Origin: Candidatus Levyibacteriota bacterium | Lineage (GTDB): Bacteria; Patescibacteriota; Microgenomatia; Levybacterales; UBA12049 | Reading direction: 5' to 3' | Assembly (NCBI GenBank): GCA_023245515.1 | Contig: JAHFKE010000008.1 | Location: forward strand, 1 to 24,875 | DNA: 24,875 nt | In this document: positions 15,933-22,082 of the stretch, one piece after another | Layout: each line of letters begins with the position of its first letter | How positions within the stretch are numbered: position 1 is the stretch's first letter | Notes under the pieces: generated by a model | What the model was told of the DNA's origin: nothing | What the model saw: only the letters and a program-made list of their open reading frames with translations | Database searches by the model: none | Position numbers and translations under genes: made by a program

Positions 15933-16490
15933 CTATCTCTCTATTACGTTTCTTAATGTCACTGTGGACTGAAAGGGTACTGAGACAGTGTTTTCGAAAA
16001 AACTGGTTGTATTATTAGACTTTAAGGTGAACTGGATCGTTACTGAGGGCAAATTTGCATTACTAGACTGCCTACAGGTAAATGAGCAGCTTTCTACAAG
16101 AACACTAGTCGTGTCTACGATAGAGACACCATTGGACGTAATGGTCTTGGACGTAGAATCACAGATCAGCTTGGTTTGCACACCTGTCATAGAAGTGAAA
16201 TCTACTTCAGAGGAGGTTGAGGATGGCACACAAGCCGGTGAATCAATAGTCTGCGCATACCTAAGATTTCTGACCATCTGAGATAACGTTGCAGCACCAC
16301 TTTGACGAACGCTTTCAGTTAGGTCTGACTTCTTGCTCCCGCGTAAGGTAAAGGCAGTGATTGAGACAACAAGCGTGCCGACAATGGCGAATATGGCAAC
16401 AACCGAGAGGAGCTCAATCAAGCTATAACCCAGCGGGGAAGTTGAGGGATGAGAGTTGAGAGTTGAGAGTTTTTTAGACCTTATTTTCAT
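15933..16490 (-). CDS. Type IV prepilin / pseudopilin (PilW- or GspJ-like)
   Basis: 185 residues. Leader MKIRSKKLSTLNSHPSTSPLG is followed by the cleavage and helix motif YSLIELLSVVAIFAIVGTLVV, with Glu at +5. The helix continues into a beta-rich head with Cys residues (PACVPSS, KLICDS, SCSFTCRQ). The size and the DLTESVRQSGAATLSQMVRNLRYAQ segment fit minor pilins of the PilW/GspJ type. The Ser/Thr/Pro part of the leader is translated from four 7-nt repeats. It has the shared heptamer promoter module upstream (16491-16580). Last of four prepilin genes before the giant surface protein. Confidence 0.88.
   Translation of the reverse strand: MKIRSKKLSTLNSHPSTSPLGYSLIELLSVVAIFAIVGTLVVSITAFTLRGSKKSDLTESVRQSGAATLSQMVRNLRYAQTIDSPACVPSSTSSEVDFTSMTGVQTKLICDSTSKTITSNGVSIVDTTSVLVESCSFTCRQSSNANLPSVTIQFTLKSNNTTSFFENTVSVPFQSTVTLRNVIER
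16441..16468 (+). repeat. Heptamer tract in the leader codons of the 185-residue prepilin
   Basis: Four 7-nt units on the + strand: GTTGAGG, GATGAGA, GTTGAGA, GTTGAGA. They encode LSTLNSHPST between the Lys-rich start and the prepilin cleavage site. The tract is inverted relative to the upstream promoter array at 16519-16577. Confidence 0.85.
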
Positions 16491-16580
16491 ATTGTAACTA
16501 TATTATCTAGGTTTATTTCTCAACTTTCAACTTTCACTTCTCAACCCAGTCCATTTCTCAACTATCAACCCTCAACTCGG
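16491..16580 (-). promoter_or_regulatory. Heptamer promoter module B (185-residue prepilin)
   Basis: Ninety bases between the upstream stop and ATG 16490. Minus strand: three GTTGARR-type heptamers, a 10-nt linker AATGGACTGG, four more heptamers, about 10 nt, GATAAT (16502-16507), 11 nt, ATG. The -35 is TTGAAA (16525-16530) from the third unit of the second array; the fourth unit plus 10 nt makes the 17-nt spacer. Confidence 0.75.
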
Positions 16581-17048
16581 TCAGGGGCTCCGTAATGGAT
16601 TGAGCGTTGATAAACAGGAGTTATTCGACTCCGTATGACAGTAAGGGCTTGATGCTGCACATTTCCCGTCAGACCATGAAACCATAACAACAACTTTTGC
16701 AGCATTAACTCCGCACCCTGGAGACTGTTCAATCTCAACTGTTCTTATAAAGTTGGCAACGTTTGGAGTGCTACAGACAGGGGGCCGATCCACCAAGACA
16801 GCAGGAATGCTGCTCAAGCAATATATTCCTGAGTAGGTTTTAAACTGAGCATAGTTGTCATTCCTGAGCCTGCGGATTGCCTCCATTCCCTCCTGCGCAT
16901 ACTTTGTGGCAAGTGTTTCATTTTTAGCAAATTGAGCACTATTGAGTGAGGACACAACAACAGCCCCCATAGACGTGGCAATAATTGCCAGAATACTGAG
17001 CGCGGCTAATACTTCAATAAGTGTTTGGCCCTTCATATTTTCAAACAT
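16581..17048 (-). CDS. Type IV prepilin / pseudopilin (PilV- or GspI-like)
   Basis: 155 residues. Very short leader MFENMKG (or MKG from ATG 17036) then QTLIEVLAALSILAIIATSMGAVVV with Glu at +5, and the helix runs into NETLATKYAQEGMEAIRRLRNDNYAQF, the QEGxEAIRxLRN pattern common in PilV-like pilins of this group. Several Cys (YCLSSIP, PVCST, CGVNAAK, CAASSPYC) may form disulfides. Unlike its neighbours it has no heptamer tract in the leader and lies only 6 nt after the 600-residue pilin, so it must be co-transcribed with it. Its 3' end carries the shared CCCTGACCGAGTTGA stop-codon motif. Confidence 0.87.
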   Translation of the reverse strand: MFENMKGQTLIEVLAALSILAIIATSMGAVVVSSLNSAQFAKNETLATKYAQEGMEAIRRLRNDNYAQFKTYSGIYCLSSIPAVLVDRPPVCSTPNVANFIRTVEIEQSPGCGVNAAKVVVMVSWSDGKCAASSPYCHTESNNSCLSTLNPLRSP

Positions 17049-17054
17049 ACGCCT

Positions 17055-18857
17055 CTACCATGTCCCAGCAACCGGCATTTCACTTGTAATGCCGGTGCTG
17101 TAGTTGAGAACCATGTCAGCTGCGCCAGAGGTATTACTGTTTCGCAGATAAAATTTGCCGCTGGAAAGGAGACCGATGGTGTCTTTGCCGTCTCCATCCC
17201 AGTCACCGGCAACGGGTTTTTCGTTTGGATCGCCGGTGCTGTAGTTGAGAACCATGTCAGCTGCGCCAGAGGTATTACTGTTTCGCAGATAAAATTTGCC
17301 GCTGGAAAGGAGACCGATGGTGTTTGGAGCAGGCGTTGCTGAACCACCAGTACAAGTTTGTGCATTTACCTTGAGCTTGTACAAAAGCCCTGCCGGGTTT
17401 GACTGCGAGGTCTCTCCGGCTATGCCCGAATTGGTAACTTGGAAGGATAAGTAATTAGCACCACTCCTGATGTTTGGTGCAATATTATACGTAACCTCAT
17501 TCCCTACGAGAAAAGTAAAGCCGGTCGAGTCTGTAAAAAGCTTGCTCCCATTGAGAAAAATTGAGTAAGTATTATCTACCGCTACGGTAAGAGTAGCATT
17601 CGTCACGGGTAGTGATGCCTGAAAAGTTTTTGTAAATATTTTAGTTTCATCAAGAGTGGGATTTTGCACAAGATATGAACTCCAAATCCACCTCGCTCCC
17701 GAAATCGAATTAGTCCAGAACGGATATGTATATGTGTCCACAGCAGGGGACCCTGCGGCCTCAACGTTATACACCTCTACCTCGTCTATGGTAGGCGCAT
17801 CAGATGAAGTAGTAAAGTAGACTCTTACATACCTTGAGGTTATAGTTGGGAATTCTATTAACCTATCATCTCCTACCGTCGTTCCTGTAGTACCCGCTAT
17901 GTTAGCATAATTTATGTCGTCATTTGACCATTGGAGCTTGTAGGAGGTAACTCTGGGATAAGATATTTCTTTAATCAGTACCCTGTTATATTTCGCGCCT
18001 GATCCGAGATCCACCGAAACCCACTGATTGTTAATCGCTCCACTAGCTGCCTGCCATCTGGTACTAACATTTCCATCAAAGGCTTTTGTGACTTCATAAC
18101 CGGGGCCATACTGCCAACTGCTTGAAGCAAACGACGGCCTATTTAGGGCGAGATTCGCTGGGACTACAGTAGTGCCATCACTTACAAAAGTACACATCAT
18201 AGGCAGAGGCGTAGGCGTGGGAGAGAAAATGGGTGTGGGCGTGAGAGTGGGAAAGGCGGGTGTGGGCGTGAGAGTTGCCATAGGTGTGGGCGTGGAAAAA
18301 GTAGAGGTAGGGGTTATGGTCGAAGCTGGAGAGCTATCACCCTTCAGGACGGTGATATTACCAAGCGCCCCGACTGCAACCTGCCTACCATCCGTAACCT
18401 TGCTTAAAACAATATTCGTAGATGAATAAGTGCTATCTGAGAAAACAGGGAAGAGTAGAGATGCTGAAGAAGTATTCCCAAAATGAACGCCTCTAGAAAG
18501 TTTTTTTGAAGACAGTACGTATACACTTCCACAAACTACACTCAAATCATATTGGCCTGTGGCAGAATTGACATTGACTCTATACCCAGAAAGCCCCTGA
18601 CCCCCACACTGCGTAGGCTTTACCTGAGAGGACGAACGTGACTTTGCAACATTAAGAATGCTCACAATATCCAGAGCAGACGACTGAAGGAGCTGAGATT
18701 CACTGTATGAGATTAGCGAGGCAATACTAAAAGACGTTATGATACTCATGGCGCCCAGAACAACCACCATCTCTATGAGGGTAAAACCAGGAAGAGATGA
18801 GAGGGGAGAGGAGAGAGGGGAAAAATGAGTTAGAAGTTTTTTGAATGAGTTTTTCAT
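17055..18857 (-). CDS. 600-residue modular prepilin with discoidin, jelly-roll and FG-GAP-like repeats
   Basis: An unusually long pilin. Leader of 24 residues ending SLPG, then FTLIEMVVVLGAMSIITSFSI with Glu at +5, a GspH-like pilin head to about 172, a Thr/Pro linker (about 176-219, many TPTP units), one F5/8 type C discoidin domain (about 234-366), a jelly-roll-like domain (about 379-502, WIWSS, then DNTYSIFLNGSKLF), and two copies of a beta-propeller-like repeat (about 512-600) with the Ca-binding GDWDGDGKD turn between them. The second copy ends at PVAGTW, so the array stops mid-unit. The design suggests a pilus-tip adhesin; function is inference. ATG 18857 is set by the shared promoter module. 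Confidence 0.88.
   Translation of the reverse strand: MKNSFKKLLTHFSPLSSPLSSLPGFTLIEMVVVLGAMSIITSFSIASLISYSESQLLQSSALDIVSILNVAKSRSSSQVKPTQCGGQGLSGYRVNVNSATGQYDLSVVCGSVYVLSSKKLSRGVHFGNTSSASLLFPVFSDSTYSSTNIVLSKVTDGRQVAVGALGNITVLKGDSSPASTITPTSTFSTPTPMATLTPTPAFPTLTPTPIFSPTPTPLPMMCTFVSDGTTVVPANLALNRPSFASSSWQYGPGYEVTKAFDGNVSTRWQAASGAINNQWVSVDLGSGAKYNRVLIKEISYPRVTSYKLQWSNDDINYANIAGTTGTTVGDDRLIEFPTITSRYVRVYFTTSSDAPTIDEVEVYNVEAAGSPAVDTYTYPFWTNSISGARWIWSSYLVQNPTLDETKIFTKTFQASLPVTNATLTVAVDNTYSIFLNGSKLFTDSTGFTFLVGNEVTYNIAPNIRSGANYLSFQVTNSGIAGETSQSNPAGLLYKLKVNAQTCTGGSATPAPNTIGLLSSGKFYLRNSNTSGAADMVLNYSTGDPNEKPVAGDWDGDGKDTIGLLSSGKFYLRNSNTSGAADMVLNYSTGITSEMPVAGTW
17091..17182 (-). repeat. 92-bp perfect direct repeat, copy 1
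   Basis: Identical over 92 bases to 17232-17323, with a period of 141 bp (47 codons). It encodes the IGLLSSGKFYLRNSNTSGAA segment of the 600-residue pilin. Perfect identity at synonymous sites points to recent duplication or gene conversion. Confidence 0.95.
17232..17323 (-). repeat. 92-bp perfect direct repeat, copy 2
   Basis: Second copy of the repeat at 17091-17182. The two are separated by 49 bp that encode the GDWDGDGKD calcium-loop linker. Confidence 0.95.
18791..18818 (+). repeat. Heptamer tract in the leader codons of the 600-residue pilin
   Basis: Four 7-nt units on the + strand (GAAGAGA, TGAGAGG, GGAGAGG, AGAGAGG). They encode the Ser/Pro/Leu part of the leader (SPLSSPLSSLP), between the Lys-rich start and the cleavage site. 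Confidence 0.75.
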
Positions 18858-18954
18858 ACTCTAGCTATATTATCGGGGTTTACTCTTCAACTATCAACTC
18901 TCATTTCTCAACTCAGTCTATTTCTCAACTATCAACCCTCAACTCTCAATTCGG
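18858..18954 (-). promoter_or_regulatory. Heptamer promoter module A (600-residue pilin)
   Basis: Ninety-seven bases with the same design as module B: four GTTGARR-type heptamers, linker AATAGACTGA, four heptamers, 10 nt, GATAAT (18869-18874), 11 nt, ATG 18857. The -35 is TTGATA (18892-18897), 17 nt from the -10. It aligns to module B along its full length but has exactly one extra heptamer in the first array. Confidence 0.75.
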
Positions 18955-19419
18955 TCAGGGGTTAACGAGGGTATAGGACCAATTAGTTGTGCCACTGCAG
19001 GGGGCCACATTAGCCACATCTTTTTGTGAGTCTGAAATAGTTTCCAAGCAGGTAACTAACTGATATGTGGTCCCTGTCGTGCTATAAGAATAACTAGACT
19101 TGGTCTTTGGATCACAGGGAACTTTTTGTATGTACGTAGTGGTGGCTACAGATAGAGCAGACCCACAACTGGGAAGAGGCGTAGGGGGGTATGTGCCTTG
19201 ATCCGATCTATAGAGCTCAAGAGCTGTCCTTAGCTGAGCCAAGTCCGATTTGCGCAAAGCATCTCTTGCCTTAACCTTTACTGTCAAATAGCTACCTATC
19301 CCTAGGCTAGACAAAATACCTATAATAGCAATAACAACAATCAGCTCTATAAGAGTAAAGCCCCGCGGAATGGAGAGGTAAGAGGTGAGAGGTGAGAGAT
19401 TTTTCAATTTTATTTTCAT
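18955..19419 (-). CDS. Type IV prepilin / PulG-like major pseudopilin
   Basis: 154 residues from ATG 19419; ATG 19431 directly abuts the -10 box and is less likely. The leader (MKIKLKNLSPLTSYLSIPRG) precedes FTLIELIVVIAIIGILSSLGI with Glu at +5, then KARDALRKSDLAQLRTALELYRSDQGTYP, a strong PulG/GspG-type signature. The head carries several Cys. Smallest and most canonical of the four prepilins, so the best candidate for the main subunit. It directly follows the prepilin peptidase gene (63 nt gap). The leader codons contain four 7-nt repeats, and the 3' end carries the shared stop-codon motif (CCCTGACCGAATTGA). Confidence 0.92.
   Translation of the reverse strand: MKIKLKNLSPLTSYLSIPRGFTLIELIVVIAIIGILSSLGIGSYLTVKVKARDALRKSDLAQLRTALELYRSDQGTYPPTPLPSCGSALSVATTTYIQKVPCDPKTKSSYSYSTTGTTYQLVTCLETISDSQKDVANVAPCSGTTNWSYTLVNP
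19373..19400 (+). repeat. Heptamer tract in the leader codons of the PulG-like prepilin
   Basis: Four 7-nt units on the + strand: GAGAGGT, AAGAGGT, GAGAGGT, GAGAGAT. They encode LSPLTSYLS in the leader peptide. Confidence 0.85.
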
Positions 19420-19482
19420 GCTTATAGTCATATTATCAACATTTCCTTCTCAACTTTCAACTCTCAACCCTCAACTTCCTCC
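19420..19482 (-). promoter_or_regulatory. Heptamer promoter module C (PulG-like prepilin)
   Basis: Minus strand: four GTTGARR-type heptamers (about 19448-19475), 10 nt, GATAAT (19432-19437), 12 nt, ATG 19419. The -35 TTGAAA (19455-19460) comes from the third heptamer, giving the same 17-nt spacer as modules A and B. It has one array where A and B have two. Confidence 0.75.
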
Positions 19483-20328
19483 TCAGACTCCTAACAGTCT
19501 GAGGATTATTGCAATGAGTGGCTTGCCCCAAAACAAACTTATTACCGTACCCAATATTAAAAATGGTCCGAAGGGGACTGACCCTCCTTTGAGTTTTTTT
19601 ATTCTAAAGAGGACAAGGAGAATAGCAACAAAAGCTCCCGTCAAGAACGCTATATAAAGACCTAATACTATGTTGGGAAATCCTAAGATAAAACCCATCA
19701 AGAAGGCATAAACAACATCTCCAAAACCCATACCCTTGCCTTTTGTAGCAAGAAAAATAAGGAAAAAAAATGATAACGCTCCAAGACCTGAGATCAAATA
19801 AGTAAAAAGATAGTTATCTTCCAGTGCCTGAAAGGGAATTGCTAAATTTTGTAAATGCAGGATCGGAAGAAGGAAGTACCACAAAAAAGTTATAATAATG
19901 GCTGCAAAGACAATCTTGAAGGGAATGATGCCATATTTAAGATCTGCGAAAAATACAATAACTAAAGAAGAGATAATATAAAGGAAATAGGAAGTGACGA
20001 ACAGATAGCGGATATCGAACATATCAAAAAATATACTTGTGCCCAAAATAGAAAAGACGGTTAAAAAGAATAAGAGTCCAGTAAGAATCTCAATAACCGG
20101 ATAATAGAGACTTATTTTGGCATGGCAGCTTCTGCATCGTCCACCAAGACCAATATAAGACAAGACCGGAATAAGTTCTAGCCAGCTCAGCTTATGCCTA
20201 CAATGATCACAAGCCGATCTTCCGCTAACGATCGACTTATCCTCAATACTCCTATCTACAACAACACCCAAGAAGCTTCCAATGACAATTCCGAGAAGAA
20301 AAATAAAGATAAAAAAGACCAAGATCAT
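19483..20328 (-). CDS. pilD: Prepilin peptidase (type IV leader peptidase/methylase) PilD
   Basis: 281-residue polytopic aspartyl protease that cuts prepilin leaders after Gly and may methylate the new N-terminus. N-terminal cytoplasmic domain has paired CxxC motifs (Cys 40/43 and 65/68), followed by about six more membrane helices. The two active-site Asp are in FFADLKYGIIP and GFGDVVYAF. ATG 20328 (MILVFF) is preferred over the upstream GTG/ATG-like start at 20358, because residues between them would come from a 22-bp palindrome. It stands first in the pilus cluster, just before the PulG-like substrate. Confidence 0.93.
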   Translation of the reverse strand: MILVFFIFIFLLGIVIGSFLGVVVDRSIEDKSIVSGRSACDHCRHKLSWLELIPVLSYIGLGGRCRSCHAKISLYYPVIEILTGLLFFLTVFSILGTSIFFDMFDIRYLFVTSYFLYIISSLVIVFFADLKYGIIPFKIVFAAIIITFLWYFLLPILHLQNLAIPFQALEDNYLFTYLISGLGALSFFFLIFLATKGKGMGFGDVVYAFLMGFILGFPNIVLGLYIAFLTGAFVAILLVLFRIKKLKGGSVPFGPFLILGTVISLFWGKPLIAIILRLLGV

Positions 20329-20338
20329 ATATATCTCA

Positions 20339-20360
20339 TTATGCGCAAACGTGCGCATAA
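20339..20360. promoter_or_regulatory. 22-bp inverted repeat (possible operator or hairpin) before pilD
   Basis: Perfect 9-bp arms TTATGCGCA (20339-20347) and TGCGCATAA (20352-20360) around a 4-nt centre. It lies between the histidine kinase stop (20371) and pilD ATG (20328). On the minus strand its end forms CATAAT, a possible -10 box for pilD, so a bound regulator would cover the promoter. No T-run follows, which argues against a terminator. Confidence 0.65.
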
Positions 20361-20370
20361 AGTCCAGGCT

Positions 20371-21753
20371 CTACACACCCTGATAGGCTTTAAGGGAGAA
20401 GTTGAACTCAGTACCTTTGTCTCTTCCCTCAGAAGCGACCCAAATTTTCCCCTTGTGCAGCTCCACGATGATCCGACAAATATAGAGTCCCAAACCTGTA
20501 CCTACAGCATTTTTATTAATAGCATACGAGCTTTCAATCATATCAAACTTCTGGAAGAGCTTGGGCAAATCATCCGGCTCAATGCCAATGCCGGTATCCT
20601 TTATCTTTGTTGTAATCATGCCTTCTGCCTGAGTAAAAGAGATAGTAATATTCCCATCTTTTGGAGTAAATTTCAAAGAATTTCCCAACAAATTAAAGAG
20701 CACTTCTTTTATCTTGTCATTATCTGCAGAAACTTGAGGAAGCCCTTCCCCCTGCTCAATGACAAGAGACACTCCCTGCTCTTTAGCACTGGGCGCCAAC
20801 TCATCAACAACTTCCCGGGTCAACTTGAGAAGATCAGTGACGTGGAGATCTACTGTAACTCTTCCCGACTCAATCCTAGAAATATTTAACATGTCATTAA
20901 CCAGTTTTGTCAGCCGGTCTACGGAAGAATAAGCTCTACCTAGGTAGTACTTTTGTTTTTCGGTTAACGCTCCACCCCGACCATCAAGTGTCATCCACAG
21001 ATATGATTTGATTGCCGTCATGGGCGTTCTCAACTCATGCGATGCAAGAGAAACAAATTCGTCCTTAAGTTTATCGAGTGTTTTCAATTTTTCATTTGAA
21101 GCCTGAACCTCGTTATACAAAAGAGAATTATCGAGCGCGATCCCAATAATCTCAGCCAAACGATTTAAGAGATCACGACGATACTCAGATACATCCTCCT
21201 GAGCCTCTCTCATACAAACAACCATAGCGCCAATAACCTCTCCTCGAACAATCAGGGGATAAATGAAAACGCTTCTTACCTCTTCAGACACATCCGCCTG
21301 AATCTCATCGGAATGCTCCGGTAATAAGATTCCTGTGATGCTTGGAGAAAACTTCATTACCCTATCATTGATCGCCTGCATGATGAGGTTTTCAGCTGCC
21401 CAGAAGGGGACCTCTAAGAAATAAGGGCGCTCTCCCTGCTCTGTCTTGCGCGTAGAAGAATCGGAAAGTGCAATCCTTTTTAACACCTGCTCTTGTTTAT
21501 CATGCAGAAAAAGAGAAGCCAGTTGAAAATCTGTATCGGTAACAAGAAGCGACGCCACCTTCTCAGCAATGTCGTTGAGGTGCGTAAGATCGCTCAAAAT
21601 AATCTCATCAATTTTTTGTAGAAGAGAAAGTGTCTTATTGCGCTCATTCAGTTCGACACTTTTCTTATACATTTCCTGATTGATGTGCTTTAGCTCCTCA
21701 GAGGAATCATCTTTCGCTTTTTTTTGCACACTGAACAACGCACGAAAATCCAT
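20371..21753 (-). CDS. Sensor histidine kinase with GAF domain, soluble
   Basis: 460 residues, no membrane helix. An N-terminal coiled coil (about 18-50) leads into a GAF-like sensor domain (about 55-212, with VRSVFIYPLIVRGEVIGAMVV), then HisKA with SLASHELRTPMTAIKS (phospho-His 239), and HATPase_c with the N box NLLGNSLKFTP (354-364), G1 DTGIGI (386-391) and G2 GTGLGL (418-423). All catalytic boxes are intact. No response regulator is encoded nearby. It is downstream of a membrane protein and a 93-residue protein, which suggests the sensor parts are split over several genes, and upstream of pilD. Confidence 0.95.
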   Translation of the reverse strand: MDFRALFSVQKKAKDDSSEELKHINQEMYKKSVELNERNKTLSLLQKIDEIILSDLTHLNDIAEKVASLLVTDTDFQLASLFLHDKQEQVLKRIALSDSSTRKTEQGERPYFLEVPFWAAENLIMQAINDRVMKFSPSITGILLPEHSDEIQADVSEEVRSVFIYPLIVRGEVIGAMVVCMREAQEDVSEYRRDLLNRLAEIIGIALDNSLLYNEVQASNEKLKTLDKLKDEFVSLASHELRTPMTAIKSYLWMTLDGRGGALTEKQKYYLGRAYSSVDRLTKLVNDMLNISRIESGRVTVDLHVTDLLKLTREVVDELAPSAKEQGVSLVIEQGEGLPQVSADNDKIKEVLFNLLGNSLKFTPKDGNITISFTQAEGMITTKIKDTGIGIEPDDLPKLFQKFDMIESSYAINKNAVGTGLGLYICRIIVELHKGKIWVASEGRDKGTEFNFSLKAYQGV

Positions 21754-21783
21754 AGCAAAACAAGCTTATCAAATTATCTACAA

Positions 21784-22065
21784 TTAATGAAGCAATAGCT
21801 GGGGTAGCTGATCCTTAGATGCCTTAGGGAGAATATCACGAACAGCCTCCTTGCAAACTTCGATTGATGTACGACCGAACAACGCTTCGTATTTTCTGAC
21901 TAATTGCTCTATGATCTCTTTTTTGTCACCATTAAAACTAATCTCATGAACCTGAGCATCCACAGTAAGACCTGGTACTTTTTGCGCCTGCTCAAGCGCC
22001 ACAGGACCAATGATCGCTTCTTGTTCCCTAATAATTTTTTCAGCTATTTGCGCGTATATATCCAT
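21784..22065 (-). CDS. 93-residue soluble protein between membrane sensor and histidine kinase (unknown)
   Basis: Small mixed alpha/beta protein beginning MDIYAQIAEKIIREQEAIIGPVALEQAQKV, with a predicted beta hairpin (GLTVDAQVHEISFNGDKKE) and a helical second half. The IIGPVAL stretch recalls a short domain found at the C-terminal end of some cyanobacterial signalling proteins, but the match is from memory and weak. Gaps of 17 nt (upstream gene) and 30 nt (kinase) suggest one operon. No catalytic residues are recognised; an adaptor role is inference. Confidence 0.75.
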   Translation of the reverse strand: MDIYAQIAEKIIREQEAIIGPVALEQAQKVPGLTVDAQVHEISFNGDKKEIIEQLVRKYEALFGRTSIEVCKEAVRDILPKASKDQLPQLLLH

Positions 22066-22082
22066 ATCTCTGCTAATAACAA

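Noticed and set aside
18185..18310. Another member of the heptamer family in the GTGGGCGT-rich stretch
   Set aside because: The period follows 6-12 nt codon pairs for Thr-Pro and is explained by the TPTP linker of the pilin.
11907..18960. Integron-type attC sites at the shared stop-codon motif
   Set aside because: The 15-mer lacks the paired inverted core sites of attC and no integrase is present.
16441..19475. CRISPR array
   Set aside because: The short repeats are contiguous 7-nt units with no 25-40 nt spacers and no cas genes are near.
20194..20889. 231-codon + strand frame over pilD and the kinase
   Set aside because: It spans two convincing minus-strand genes and the palindrome between them; composition shows no coding signal of its own.
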